Part shown: in pieces, positions 34,071-43,580 of the stretch
Layout: the number at the start of each line of letters is the position of its first letter
How positions within the stretch are numbered: position 1 is the stretch's first letter
Assembly (NCBI RefSeq): GCF_001667115.1
Contig: NZ_LZIJ01000171.1
Coordinates: forward strand, 186,001-250,000
DNA length: 64,000 bases
Direction: 5' to 3'
Origin: Mycobacterium sp. 852002-51163_SCH5372311
GTDB taxonomy: Bacteria; Actinomycetota; Actinomycetes; Mycobacteriales; Mycobacteriaceae
Position numbers and translations under genes: made by a program
The notes under the pieces: generated by a model
Told to the model about the DNA's origin: nothing
The model's input: only the letters and a program-made list of their open reading frames with translations
The model's database searches: none

Positions 34071-34177
34071 CGGTCCCCCGGGCCGTTGTCCGCTGCCGCG
34101 GGCGATCACTCAAAACGTACGCTGGACCGGCATTTGGGGCACTCGCGCACCCAGGCGAGCTTGTAGCCGGACCCGCC

Positions 34178-36127
34178 CTAATCGCCGGTGCGGGTGTACG
34201 TCACGTCGAAGGCCTGGCTCGGACATTTGGAACTCGTCAAGACTTCTTGGTAACCGTGCCCGGTGAGCAGGGTGATGGGATTTTGGGGCGGCTGCGGGAG
34301 AGGCAGTGACGTGGTGGCCTTGATGCGTATGGTCCCGCCCGAGGAGCAATCGCTGTCGTAATCCTGGTTTCGATTCCACGCCCCGGTTTGGAAAACGAAG
34401 GGCGAGCCTGCCGCCGTCTTGGAGTCGAGAAAATTGCTCATGCATCGGTCGCCGGTACGCAGGCAGTCAGTCCGGACTCCTTTGTGATAGGTCCGTTTGG
34501 CGCTGTTAGCAAAGTTCACCACTAGGTCGTAGCCGCCGTGGAGCGCCTCGGCCGGTGACACTACGCGAGGCGGCAGGGCGGCCGGATCGGGCAGTTGCGA
34601 GATGTCGGTGTCGGCGGTCCGGGTGAAGACTACGGCCCGCTTGTTGGAACATCCGTTGGTCGTGATTTGGGTCGCTTCGCCCGACACACTCCCGTCGGCC
34701 TGGGGTTGCAGGGAGATGACGTTCCACGCTTCGTCGTCCTCGCGTGCGCCGCACTTTCGCTGTGAGGTAGTCACGGTGAGCCAGCGACCGCCGACGTTGT
34801 CGAACACCAAATTCTTTACGGGGTATTGGCCACCGGTGGTTGCGGTGGCAACACATCCATTGGCGCCGCAGGCCGACCGCAGCCGCCACGCCTCCGAGAA
34901 CGCGTCCGTCTCAGGACGGCCCCCGTTAAGTTCGGTCCCGGGTCCCATTGCCACGGTGAAGGTTCCGGTGAATGGACCGGTGTTGGGGTGCATGGCACTG
35001 GCCGGCGCGGCGGTCGGCCGATCGCCGGACCCGGAGTGGCTGTTTGGCATCAACGCAACCCCCGCGATGACGGCGATGACCGCGACGAAGACAGCCGCAG
35101 CGCCGACGAAGGTTATCCGGCGCCCCTTGCCCGACTTGGCCGCGTCGGCCGCCGGTGTCGGGGCCGGCGCTGGAGCAGGGGCTGCGAGCGGCATCGGGGC
35201 GTGTGCGGTGGGGGCAGCCGTGTCGTGCGCAGTTGGGATCGAGGGCGACAGAGGTGTCTGCGCGTCCTGGGGTACCAGTGCTGACTCGGCTGCGGAGGTG
35301 GGGTAGGTCGTCGCGGCGGCGCGGGCGGCGTTGGCCAGGTCTTTGACGGTCTGGTACCGCTCGTCGGGGTTCTTGGCCATGCCTTTGGCGATGACGGCAT
35401 CCATCGAGGTAGGCACCGTTGGCTGCAGCGCCGAGGGTCGTGGCGGCGGGTCAGCCACGTGCGCGGCGATCTGCCGGTCCAGGCTGGCGGCGGGAAACGG
35501 TTGGCTGCCGGTCATGCACTCATGCAACACGCAGGCCAGAGCGTAGACGTCGGACCGAGCGTCGGTCTGGTCTGTGGAGAGCCGTTCGGGTGCCATGTAG
35601 GCCCAGGTGCCGATCACGCTGCCGGTATTGGTCAATTTGGTGTGTCCGGCGCCGCGCGCGATGCCGAAATCGATCAGGTAGGCGAAGTCCTCGTCATCCA
35701 CCAGCACGTTGGAGGGTTTGACGTCGCGGTGGACCAGCCCGATTCGGTGTGCGGCCTGCAGCGCCGAGGCGACCTGCTCGATGATCGATACGGCCCGGGG
35801 CAGCGGCAGCGGGCCCTCGGAAATGATCTGGTGCAGGTCGCGGCCCTCAATCAGGCGCATGTCGACATACAGTCGGCCGTCGATTTCCCCGAACTGATGA
35901 ATGGGCACCACGTGGGGATTAGCCAACCCGGCCGCAGCGAACGCTTCGCGGCGGAACCGCTGCGCGAAGGTCGGGTCGTCGGCGAGCTGCGCCGGCAGGA
36001 CTTTCACCGCGACGACACGCTGGGTTTCGACGTCGAAGGCGCGCCACACCTCGCCCATGCCGCCGCGGCCTAACAATTCGATCAGGCGGTATCGTCCGAA
36101 CGGCGTGTCGCCGACGCCAGCTTCCAC
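34178..36127 (-). CDS. Receptor-type Ser/Thr protein kinase with Cys-rich extracytoplasmic domain
   Basis: A 649-residue PknE/PknF/PknH-like eukaryotic-type kinase. The kinase domain (about residues 13-270) has GRGGMGEVWRA, catalytic Lys K42 (VAVKVLP), HRDVKPSN (133-140), DFG (153-155) and the APE motif (179-181). A Pro/Ala-rich linker (about 285-330) leads to a transmembrane helix (about 338-360) and a sensor domain of nearly 290 residues. This contains eight cysteines (in SACGANGC, RKCGARED, NGCSNKR, TDCLRTGDRCMS, SDCSS, SSKCPSQ), suggesting four disulfides. It is not at this position in M. tuberculosis. Substrates are unknown; it is divergent from the following catabolic operon. Confidence 0.92.
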   Translation of the reverse strand: MEAGVGDTPFGRYRLIELLGRGGMGEVWRAFDVETQRVVAVKVLPAQLADDPTFAQRFRREAFAAAGLANPHVVPIHQFGEIDGRLYVDMRLIEGRDLHQIISEGPLPLPRAVSIIEQVASALQAAHRIGLVHRDVKPSNVLVDDEDFAYLIDFGIARGAGHTKLTNTGSVIGTWAYMAPERLSTDQTDARSDVYALACVLHECMTGSQPFPAASLDRQIAAHVADPPPRPSALQPTVPTSMDAVIAKGMAKNPDERYQTVKDLANAARAAATTYPTSAAESALVPQDAQTPLSPSIPTAHDTAAPTAHAPMPLAAPAPAPAPTPAADAAKSGKGRRITFVGAAAVFVAVIAVIAGVALMPNSHSGSGDRPTAAPASAMHPNTGPFTGTFTVAMGPGTELNGGRPETDAFSEAWRLRSACGANGCVATATTGGQYPVKNLVFDNVGGRWLTVTTSQRKCGAREDDEAWNVISLQPQADGSVSGEATQITTNGCSNKRAVVFTRTADTDISQLPDPAALPPRVVSPAEALHGGYDLVVNFANSAKRTYHKGVRTDCLRTGDRCMSNFLDSKTAAGSPFVFQTGAWNRNQDYDSDCSSGGTIRIKATTSLPLPQPPQNPITLLTGHGYQEVLTSSKCPSQAFDVTYTRTGD

Positions 36128-36297
36128 TGCCCAGCCCCCCGATTGACATAGACATTTCTTCGCGGTCAGACGATAGAGGGTGATCCTTCATCGCGTGACG
36201 CAATGTCGCGACAAAGGCCTTGTGCCGAGCGGAAACAAAAAGTAATGTCACTTTCAGTTTTGCATCGCCCCAGGTAAACTCACCCAGGGAGTAATCC

Positions 36298-37401
36298 ATG
36301 GAGTCCTTTGTCCACCTGCGAAGAGGGAAGACGCCGCGGCGCCTGCATGCCGACCTCGACGGCCTCAAAGACGACGAGCTGGGCCGAGGTGGTTTCACCG
36401 GGCGTACCGCGAACATCTACCGTCGCCATGACCCCACCGCCTTCCGCGCGGTGGGCCCACTGCGCCCCGTCGACGTGCTCGCCGGCGAGCTCAAACCCAG
36501 TGATGCGACCGACCCCAACGGCGGGCCGCTGCTGATGTTCAGCAATACCGACTGCCGGATTCTGTTGAGCCGCCGCCACGAGACAATGCCGTTCTACACC
36601 CGCCACGTCGACGGTGATCTGCTGAGCTTCGTCCACACCGGCGCCGGTCTGCTGGAAACCGAGTTCGGCCCGCTGCGCTACCGGCAGGGCGATTGGGTCT
36701 ACGTCCCGAAGGCCTGCACGTGGCGCCAGGTGCCGGACAGCGAGACCACGCTGCTGATGGTCGAAGCCACCGACGAGTTTCGGGTACCACCGCCCGGACA
36801 GCTCGGACGGCACTTCCCGTTCGACCCGTCGCAAGCCACCATCCCCGAGCCGGCCCCCATTGACGACCCCGACCGAGACGAATACGAGGTCCGGCTGGTT
36901 CACCGGGATGTTCAAGGCGGGCCCGCCACCACGCTTTACTACCAACACAATCCGATCGATGTCGAGGGTTGGCGCGGCGACAACTTCGCGTTCACCTTCA
37001 ACATTGCCGACTACAACGTGATCACCTCCGACAGCGTCCACCTGCCACCGACGGTGCATCTGTTCATGCAGGCTACCGGTGTCTACGTGATGAACTTTCT
37101 GCCGAAACCCGCCGAAGGCGTCGCGGGCACCGAACGCACCCCCTGGTATCACCGCAACGTCGACTACGACGAGATCGCGTTCTTCCATGGCGGCTCGCTG
37201 TACGGCATTCCGATGCCGCCGGGGTTGATCTCCCATGCGCCGCAAGGGGTTCACCACGGTGCGCCGGAAAAGGCACGCGAACGCACCCGTCGCAAGTTCG
37301 ACGAATACTCGACGGTCGACTGGCAAGTGATCGCCGTCGACACCCGCAAGCGCCTGACACCGTCGCCCGAGGTGCTGGCACACGACCTGGGACAACACTG
37401 A
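36298..37401 (+). CDS. Homogentisate 1,2-dioxygenase-like cupin dioxygenase
   Basis: A 367-residue protein of the homogentisate dioxygenase family, shorter than the usual 430-440 residues. The iron region aligns with WYHRNVDYDEIAFFHGG (H285, D291/E292) and GVHHGAPEKARER (H320). Canonical enzymes have His-x5-Glu; here the residue six after H285 is D291 and E292 is the next, so the carboxylate ligand is uncertain. It probably cleaves a hydroquinone- or homogentisate-type ring, or a related substrate. ATG 36298 has AGGGAG upstream. It begins the operon, overlapping the next gene by 1 bp (TGATG); the upstream 170 bp holds AAAGT/ACTTT arms (36239-36254) that could be an operator. Confidence 0.82.
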   Translation: MESFVHLRRGKTPRRLHADLDGLKDDELGRGGFTGRTANIYRRHDPTAFRAVGPLRPVDVLAGELKPSDATDPNGGPLLMFSNTDCRILLSRRHETMPFYTRHVDGDLLSFVHTGAGLLETEFGPLRYRQGDWVYVPKACTWRQVPDSETTLLMVEATDEFRVPPPGQLGRHFPFDPSQATIPEPAPIDDPDRDEYEVRLVHRDVQGGPATTLYYQHNPIDVEGWRGDNFAFTFNIADYNVITSDSVHLPPTVHLFMQATGVYVMNFLPKPAEGVAGTERTPWYHRNVDYDEIAFFHGGSLYGIPMPPGLISHAPQGVHHGAPEKARERTRRKFDEYSTVDWQVIAVDTRKRLTPSPEVLAHDLGQH

Positions 37402-38589
37402 TGCAGCACGCCGTCAAGCACGAATACGACAGAATCCCCTATATCGTTGCTTTCCAGAACAATTCGGGGGTCCGCGACGTGTATGGCGGTCTGGCCGAGA
37501 TCACCGTGCTGGAGAGTTACCTGCTCAAGCCGAAGGACCGGCCGTCCGACACCGTGCTGGTGTTCATGCACCCGATCGGCGGCGGCGCCTACCTGCCGAT
37601 GATCAACGCGCTGGCCCGGGCGGGCCACCATGTCATCTACTGCAACAGCCGGTTCCGCGGCACGGATTCGGCGCTGCTGATGGAGAAGGTCGTCGAGGAT
37701 CTGGGCGAATGCATCAAGGACGCCAAGAAGCGGTTCGGCTACCAGAAGGTGGTGCTGGCCGGCTGGAGCGGCGGCGGCTCGTTGTCGGTGTTCTACCAGC
37801 AGCAGGCCCAGCACCCGACGATCACGTCCAGCCCCTCCGGCGACGGCCCCGACCTCACGCAGCTGGAGTTACCGCCCGCCGACGGAATCATGTTGCTGGC
37901 TGCGCACATCAGCAGGCACGGCACGCTGACCGAATGGCTGGACGCGTCGATCCTCGACGAATCCGACCCGACCACACGCGATCCCGAGCTGGACCTGTAC
38001 AACCCGGACAACCCCAACCAGTCGCCTTACACCGAAGAATTTTTGGATCGCTACCGCCAAGCGCAGATCGACCGCAACCGCCGGATCACGGCATGGGTCC
38101 GAGAAAAACTCGCCGAGCTGGCTGCCGCCGGGCGCCCCGATGACGAGTTCTGCTTTTGTCGTGCACGGCACCATGGCCGACCCGCGCTGGCTGGATCCCA
38201 CAGTCGATCCCAACGAACGCACCCCGGGCACCTGCTATCTGGGCGATCCTCAAGTGGTGAACATGAGCCCGGTCGGCCTGGCCCGGTTCTCGACGCTGCG
38301 CGGCTGGCTGTCCCAATGGAGCTACGACGAGGCTCGCGGCGACGGCGTCGCCTGCGGGCGCGACATCGCGATCCCCGCGCTGGTGATCGGCAACCTGGCC
38401 GACGATGCCTGCACACCCAGCCACACCCGGCGGCTTTTCGACGCGATCGGTCATCCCGACAAGGAGATGTACGAAATTCCGGGCGCCACACACTATTACG
38501 CGGGCCCCGACCAGCGCGACAAATTGCGCCGCGCTGTTGACATCGCCACCGACTGGCTGGTCCGCCACGACTTCGCGAGCGCCGAATGA
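37401..38589 (+). pseudogene. Alpha/beta hydrolase split by a +1 frameshift
   Basis: The first frame from ATG 37401 encodes the hydrolase N-terminus (MQHAVKHEYDRIPYIVAFQN, TVLVFMHPIGGGAYLPMINA) with the nucleophile motif VVLAGWSGGGSLSVFY and runs sensibly to GRPDDEF at 38150. The family continuation (FVVHGTMADPRWLDP, then the acid in LVIGNLADDACTPSH and the base in GATHYYAGPD) is in another frame that is open from 38140 to 38589. One extra base in the stretch TTCTGCTTTTGTC (38148-38160) would explain this; deleting one T restores a protein of about 396 residues. The triad is divided between the halves, so neither piece alone should work. A sequencing error is equally possible. It sits within a tightly overlapped operon. 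Confidence 0.8.
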
Positions 38590-39794
38590 CCGTACCCGCG
38601 GGCCCGCTGGACGGCATCCGGGTACTGGAGCTGGGCACCTTGATTGCCGGGCCGTTCGCCGGACGGCTACTCGGCGACATGGGCGCCGACGTCATCAAGG
38701 TGGAACCACCCGGCGCCCCGGACCCGTTGCGCACCTGGGGGCAAGCCGAAGTCGACGGGCACCACGTGTTCTGGACGGTGCACGCGCGCAACAAGCGAGC
38801 CATCACGCTGGACCTGCGCCGGCCACGCGGCCGGGAGCTGTTTCTCGAACTCGTCGAGAAGTCCGACATCGTGGTGGAGAACTTCCGTCCGGGCACGCTG
38901 GAGAGGTGGGACCTGGGTTACGACGCGCTGCGCGAACGCAACTCGGGCATCATCCTGGTGCGCGTATCCGGCTACGGCCAGACCGGACCCGAGGCGCACA
39001 AGGCAGGCTATGCGTCGGTGGCCGAGGCGGCCAGCGGCCTGCGGCACCTCAACGGGTTCCCAGGCGGACCGCCGCCCCGCCTGGCACTGTCCCTGGGCGA
39101 CAGCCTGGCCGGCATGTTCGGCGCCCAGGGGGCGCTGGCCGCACTGTACCGCCGCAGCGTCACCGGCCACGGGCAGGTGGTCGACGTCGCGCTCACCGAA
39201 TCATGTTTGGCAGTGCAGGAATCCACGATTCCCGACTACGACGTGGGCGGCGTGGTACGCGGGCCGTCGGGCACCCGGCTGGAGGGCATCGCGCCGTCCA
39301 ATATCTACCGCAGCGCCGACGACTCCTGGGTGGTGATCGCGGCCAATCAGGACACCGTGTTCGCCCGGTTGTGCAAGGCGATGGGGCGTCCCGAGTTGGC
39401 CACCGACGACCGGTTCGCCACACACCGCGCCCGTGGCCGCAATCAGGACGAGCTCGACGACATCATCGGGGCCTGGGCGGCCGGGCGGCAACCCGGCGAG
39501 ATCATCGAAACACTCGGCGCCGCAGGCGTTATCGCGGGCCCGATCAACACCGTCGCCGAAGTGGTCAATGACCCGCAGCTGCGCACCCGCGGCATGCTGG
39601 TCGAGCACTTCGACGAACGGATCGAGCGCAGCGTGCTGGGACCCGGGATCGTGCCGGTGCTGTCCGAATCACCTGGCGCGGTTCGCAATGCCGGCCCCGC
39701 CCATCCGGGTCAGCACAACGACGACGTCTACCTCGGGCTGCTCGGCAAAACGGCGGAGGAGCTCGCGGAGCTGAGGGCGGAGGAAGTGTTATGA
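38586..39794 (+). CDS. Family III CoA-transferase (CaiB/BaiF type)
   Basis: A 402-residue CoA-transferase. N-terminal DGIRVLELGTLIAGPFAGRL, VIKVEPPGAPDPLRTW, RNKRAITLDLRRPRGRE and VENFRPGTLERWDLGYD are family hallmarks, and D172 in LSLGDSLAGMFGA fits the catalytic aspartate that forms the acyl anhydride. It would activate a carboxylic acid by moving CoA from a donor such as succinyl-CoA. It overlaps the hydrolase reading frame before it by 4 bp and the lyase gene after it by 4 bp. The substrate is likely a downstream product of the dioxygenase/hydrolase steps. Confidence 0.92.
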   Translation: MTVPAGPLDGIRVLELGTLIAGPFAGRLLGDMGADVIKVEPPGAPDPLRTWGQAEVDGHHVFWTVHARNKRAITLDLRRPRGRELFLELVEKSDIVVENFRPGTLERWDLGYDALRERNSGIILVRVSGYGQTGPEAHKAGYASVAEAASGLRHLNGFPGGPPPRLALSLGDSLAGMFGAQGALAALYRRSVTGHGQVVDVALTESCLAVQESTIPDYDVGGVVRGPSGTRLEGIAPSNIYRSADDSWVVIAANQDTVFARLCKAMGRPELATDDRFATHRARGRNQDELDDIIGAWAAGRQPGEIIETLGAAGVIAGPINTVAEVVNDPQLRTRGMLVEHFDERIERSVLGPGIVPVLSESPGAVRNAGPAHPGQHNDDVYLGLLGKTAEELAELRAEEVL

Positions 39795-40699
39795 ACCAAC
39801 ATGTCGACATCCGCGAGGTGTCGCTGCGCGACGGGCTGCAGATCGAGAAGCCAATCCCGTTGTCGGCCAAGCTGGAACTGCTGGCCGCGGTGGCCGCCAC
39901 CGGCGTGCGCGAGGTGGAGGCCACGGCGTTCGTCTCTCCGTCGAAGGTGCCGTCGATGGCCGACGCTGCCGAGGTGGCAGCCGAACTACGGCACTATCCG
40001 GACATCGAATTCTCCGCCCTGGTCGCCAGCCCCAACGGCGCCAAACGGGCCATCGCCGCGGGGCTGCGATCGATCGAATATGTGGTGGCCGCCGACGACG
40101 CATTCAGCATGGCCAACGTCGGGCGCACCAGCGCGGAGGCCACCGACCAGATCGGCGAGATCGTCGCCATCGCGCACGGCAGCCCCACCGGCCCTCCCGC
40201 CACCGTCGAGGTCATCGTCGCCACTGCGTGGGACTCACCGTTCGAGGGGCCTACCCCGCCGCAGCGGGTACTCGACATCGCCGCGGCCGCTCGCGACCAT
40301 GGCGTCGACCGGTTCTCCATTGCCGACACCATCGGCACGACCACCCCCAAGCGGGTGAGTTCGCTTATCTCCCAACTGCGTCCGGTGATCGGGGACATGC
40401 CGCTGGGCGGCCATTTCCACAACACCCGGGGGGCCGGGCTGGCCAGCGCGTATGCGGCGGTCGCCGCCGGCGTCACCCGGTTGGACGCATCCGTCGGCGG
40501 GCTCGGCGGTTGCCCGTTTGCCCCCGGCGCCACCGGCAACATCGCCACCGAAGACCTGGTATACCTGTTGCGGGACAGCGATATCGAAGTCGACGTCGAC
40601 CTGCAAGCGGCGATCAAGGCGGCAGAAGTCGCGCGCGCCGTCGTCGGCCACGATCTGCCGAGCGCCCTGCTGCGCGCCGGTGACCGGATCCGGGGCTGA
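39791..40699 (+). CDS. Hydroxymethylglutaryl-CoA lyase-like enzyme
   Basis: A 302-residue HMG-CoA-lyase-type carbon-carbon lyase. The substrate/metal Arg13-Asp14 (VSLRDGLQIEK), metal histidines H208 and H210 (GGHFHNTRGAG) and the catalytic cysteine C241 in GGLGGCPFAPGATGNIATED are all present. Paired with a CaiB-type CoA-transferase it suggests activation and then retro-Claisen-type cleavage of a 3-hydroxy-3-methylglutaryl-like acyl-CoA to acetyl-CoA plus an oxo acid. Leucine catabolism is possible, but the neighbours suggest a different branched or ring-derived acid. Confidence 0.9.
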   Translation: MNQHVDIREVSLRDGLQIEKPIPLSAKLELLAAVAATGVREVEATAFVSPSKVPSMADAAEVAAELRHYPDIEFSALVASPNGAKRAIAAGLRSIEYVVAADDAFSMANVGRTSAEATDQIGEIVAIAHGSPTGPPATVEVIVATAWDSPFEGPTPPQRVLDIAAAARDHGVDRFSIADTIGTTTPKRVSSLISQLRPVIGDMPLGGHFHNTRGAGLASAYAAVAAGVTRLDASVGGLGGCPFAPGATGNIATEDLVYLLRDSDIEVDVDLQAAIKAAEVARAVVGHDLPSALLRAGDRIRG

Positions 40700-40702
40700 T
40701 AC

Positions 40703-41329
40703 ATGTCCCCGCAAGCGTCGCCCGCGCTGACGGCAAAGGGCCAGCGAACCCGCGAGGCGATCGAGCAAGCGGCTCGAAAATTGTTTGCCGAGCGTGGCTT
40801 TCACGGCACCACGCTGGCCGACATCACCTCGGCTGCGGGCAAGTCCTCGGCGGTGTTCTACCGCTATTTCGCCGACAAGGAAGATCTGCTCGCCGCCCTG
40901 GCGAAGTCCTTTCTGCACGAGGTGCTCTCGTCCGCCCGTCTGTTTGTTCAGTTGCCACACTCACCCGAGGACAGCGAGTTCTTCGACTCGGTGGTGACCG
41001 GCTACTGGAACATCTTCAAGCAGAACATCGGCATCATGGTGGCGATCGCCCAGCTGGGCACCACCCAACCACGGTTTGCGGCGCTGCAGAACGAATTCCG
41101 GCGCTTCGGGATGGATATCGTCACCGCATCGGTGCTGCACGCCCAGCAACAGGGCTACGGTCACGACCTGAACCCGCAACACACCGCCGCCGCCATAGCG
41201 CTGCTGTTCGAACAGTTCACCAGTGTGGTGCTGCGGCCTGATCCGGCCGGGCTGGGCCTTCAGATCAGCGATCGCGAAGCCATCGCTACGCTGGCGACGG
41301 TATGGAAAAAGACGCTGTACGGGCGTTAG
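40703..41329 (+). CDS. TetR-family transcriptional regulator
   Basis: A 208-residue TetR protein lying inside the operon, 3 bp after the lyase gene. Helix-turn-helix at about residues 16-60: REAIEQAARKLFAERGFHGT and ADITSAAGKSSAVFYRYFAD. The ligand domain has IFKQNIGIMVAIAQLGTTQP. Its co-directional position suggests autoregulation as part of the operon. The next gap (41330-41361) contains GGAGGTCAG ahead of the acyl-CoA dehydrogenase but no obvious palindrome. Confidence 0.88.
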   Translation: MSPQASPALTAKGQRTREAIEQAARKLFAERGFHGTTLADITSAAGKSSAVFYRYFADKEDLLAALAKSFLHEVLSSARLFVQLPHSPEDSEFFDSVVTGYWNIFKQNIGIMVAIAQLGTTQPRFAALQNEFRRFGMDIVTASVLHAQQQGYGHDLNPQHTAAAIALLFEQFTSVVLRPDPAGLGLQISDREAIATLATVWKKTLYGR

Positions 41330-41361
41330 CGGCAGGCAGCGGAGGTCAGAAAGGGTAAGCC

Positions 41362-42606
41362 ATGGATTTCACACTGCCAGAACACCTTCCACCGCTGCTT
41401 GCCGAGATGGATGCCTTCATCGAGCGGGAGATCGCGCCGCTGCAGGCCGAGAACATGCAATACTTCGACCATCGCCGCGAGTTCGCCCGCACCGACGTGG
41501 ACAACGACGGCATACCGACGCGAGAGTGGGAGGACCTGCTCACCGAGATGCGCAGGCGGGCCGATGCAGCTGGCTGGCTGCGCTACGGGTTGCCGGCCTC
41601 GCTGGGCGGCCGTGACGGCACCAACGTGGACATGGCGGTGATCCGGGAACACCTGGCGCACAAGGGTCTTGGCCTGCACAACGACTTGCAGAACGAATCA
41701 TCGATCGTCGGGAACTTTCCCCAGGTGATCATGATGGAACGGTTCGGCACAGATGCCCAGCGCGCCGATTGGTCGGAGGCGCTGATCACCGGGGAGCGCT
41801 CGATGGCGTTCGGCCTGACCGAGCCGCTGCACGGTTCCGACGCGACATGGCTGGAAACGCACGCCGAACAAGACGACGACCACTGGGTGATCAACGGTTC
41901 GAAAAGGTTCAACACCGGCGTGCACCGCGCGACACACGACTTGATCTTCGCCCGCACCTCCGGTGAGCCCGGGCAAGCCCGGGGCATCACCGCGTTTCTG
42001 GTGCCTACCGACACGCCTGGATTCACCGTCCCCTATTACTGGTGGACGTTCAACATGCCCACCGATCACGGCGAGGTCGAGCTGACCGACGTGCGGGTGC
42101 CCGCGGACGCGGTACTCGGGGAAGTGGACCGCGGTCTGGAGGTCGCCCAAACCTTCCTGCACGAGAACCGGATTCGGCAGGCGGCAAGCAGTCTGGGCGC
42201 GGCGCAATACTGCATCGACCGCGCCGCCGAATACGCCGGGAAACGCCGGGTTTTCGGCAAGCCGCTGGCGGTGAACCAGGCGGTGCAATGGCCGCTCGCC
42301 GAACTGCAAACCGAAGCCCAAATGGTGCGACTGTTGGTGTATTACGCGGCCTGGCACCTGGACCGTGACCACCACATGGAGGTCTCCGACAAAGTGTCGA
42401 TGGCCAATTACCGCGCCAACCGACTGGTCTGCGACGCCGCCGACCGGGCGATGCAGATCTGTGGCGGTCTGGGCTACAGCCGCCATGAGCCGTTCGAACA
42501 CATCTACCGCCACCACCGCCGCTACCGCATCACCGAGGGAGCGGAGGAAATTCAGATCCGCCGCGTGGCGCAGCGGCTGTTCAAATTCGGCCGGGAATCC
42601 AAGTGA
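41362..42606 (+). CDS. Acyl-CoA dehydrogenase
   Basis: A 414-residue acyl-CoA dehydrogenase of the ACAD10/11-FadE2-like type. Landmarks are FGLTEPLHGSDATWLETHA, WVINGSKRFNTGVHRATHD, the central beta domain ending PADAVLGEVDRGLEVAQTF, and C-terminal AMQICGGLGYSRHEPFEHIY. The ATG at 41362 has GGAGGTCAG 14 bp upstream. Its last 4 bp overlap the APH-like gene, an arrangement that mirrors the fused kinase-dehydrogenase of eukaryotic ACAD10/11, so the pair probably handles hydroxylated acyl-CoAs through phosphorylation and elimination. Confidence 0.92.
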   Translation: MDFTLPEHLPPLLAEMDAFIEREIAPLQAENMQYFDHRREFARTDVDNDGIPTREWEDLLTEMRRRADAAGWLRYGLPASLGGRDGTNVDMAVIREHLAHKGLGLHNDLQNESSIVGNFPQVIMMERFGTDAQRADWSEALITGERSMAFGLTEPLHGSDATWLETHAEQDDDHWVINGSKRFNTGVHRATHDLIFARTSGEPGQARGITAFLVPTDTPGFTVPYYWWTFNMPTDHGEVELTDVRVPADAVLGEVDRGLEVAQTFLHENRIRQAASSLGAAQYCIDRAAEYAGKRRVFGKPLAVNQAVQWPLAELQTEAQMVRLLVYYAAWHLDRDHHMEVSDKVSMANYRANRLVCDAADRAMQICGGLGYSRHEPFEHIYRHHRRYRITEGAEEIQIRRVAQRLFKFGRESK

Positions 42607-43580
42607 CGTCAGCCGACGAGCTGGCGGCGGCACTCCCCACTGTGTTGGCGCCGGCACTCGGCGCACCCCCGGCAATCGACAACCTGCGCCAGCTCACCGG
42701 TGGGGCCAGCCGAACCACCTGGGCGTTCCACGCCGTCATCGGCGAGGCCAGCCGATCGCTGATCCTGCGCACCGGGCCGCCCGACGACCTGCACGCCAGC
42801 ATGGAACTCGAAGCGCGCGCCCAGGCCGCTGCCGCGGCGGCCGGCACGCCCGTCCCGCATATCCTGGTCGCCGACAATTCGACTGCCGCGCTTGGCAATC
42901 CGTTTCTGATCTGCGACGAGATCGCGGGCGAGACCATCGTCCGTCGCATCCAGCGCCAGCTCGACGATCAGGGCCGCGCGAGCCTGCTTCAGCAGTGCGC
43001 GCAGGCGCTGGCCGCCATTCACCGTGCCGACGCGCATGAGCTGGACCTGGCCTGCGAAGACCCGCTAAGGCAATGGCGCGAGCGCCTCGATGCGATGGGC
43101 GACACCACCGCCACCTTCGAGTTGGGGTTTCGCTGGCTGACCCGCCATCAGCCGCCGCCGTCGGGCCTGGTGCTGGTGCACGGCGACTTCCGGATGGGCA
43201 ATCTGATCGTCGACGGATCCCGGCTGGCGGCCGTCCTGGATTGGGAGCTGGTACACCTCGGCGCGGCTTACGAAGACCTGGCCTGGTTCTGCATCCGGGC
43301 GTGGCGGTTCGGTGCCCCGGCCAGCCAGGGGGCTGGTGGCCTGGGCAGCATCGAGACCTTTCTTCGCGGCTACGAAGACGCCGGCGGCACCGCCGTCGAT
43401 CGCGCGGCGTTTCGCTGGTGGATGGCGCTGGCCACGCTGCGCTGGGGCGTCATCTGCCGCTTCCAGGCGGAGCGGCACCTGAGCGGGCAGGCTCGCTCGG
43501 TGGAGTTGGCGACCATTGGCCGGCGGGTCTGTGAGACTGAGTGGGACCTACTCGACCTGCTGGACGAAGAAATCTCATGA
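42603..43580 (+). CDS. Aminoglycoside-phosphotransferase-fold kinase (ACAD10/11-associated type)
   Basis: A 325-residue APH-fold protein. The catalytic loop LVLVHGDFRMGNLIVDGSRL and metal-binding LDWELVHLGAAYEDLAWFC are present, as are LRQLTGGASRTTWAF and DEIAGETIVRR. The GTG start at 42603 overlaps the acyl-CoA dehydrogenase stop. Given the operon, it more likely phosphorylates a hydroxyacyl-CoA than an antibiotic, as shown for the kinase domains of ACAD10/11. It should not be read as a resistance gene. Confidence 0.88.
   Translation: MTSADELAAALPTVLAPALGAPPAIDNLRQLTGGASRTTWAFHAVIGEASRSLILRTGPPDDLHASMELEARAQAAAAAAGTPVPHILVADNSTAALGNPFLICDEIAGETIVRRIQRQLDDQGRASLLQQCAQALAAIHRADAHELDLACEDPLRQWRERLDAMGDTTATFELGFRWLTRHQPPPSGLVLVHGDFRMGNLIVDGSRLAAVLDWELVHLGAAYEDLAWFCIRAWRFGAPASQGAGGLGSIETFLRGYEDAGGTAVDRAAFRWWMALATLRWGVICRFQAERHLSGQARSVELATIGRRVCETEWDLLDLLDEEIS

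Noticed and set aside
42603..43580. Aminoglycoside resistance phosphotransferase
   Set aside because: The APH fold is shared with acyl-CoA-linked kinases, and the overlap with an acyl-CoA dehydrogenase gene favours that role.
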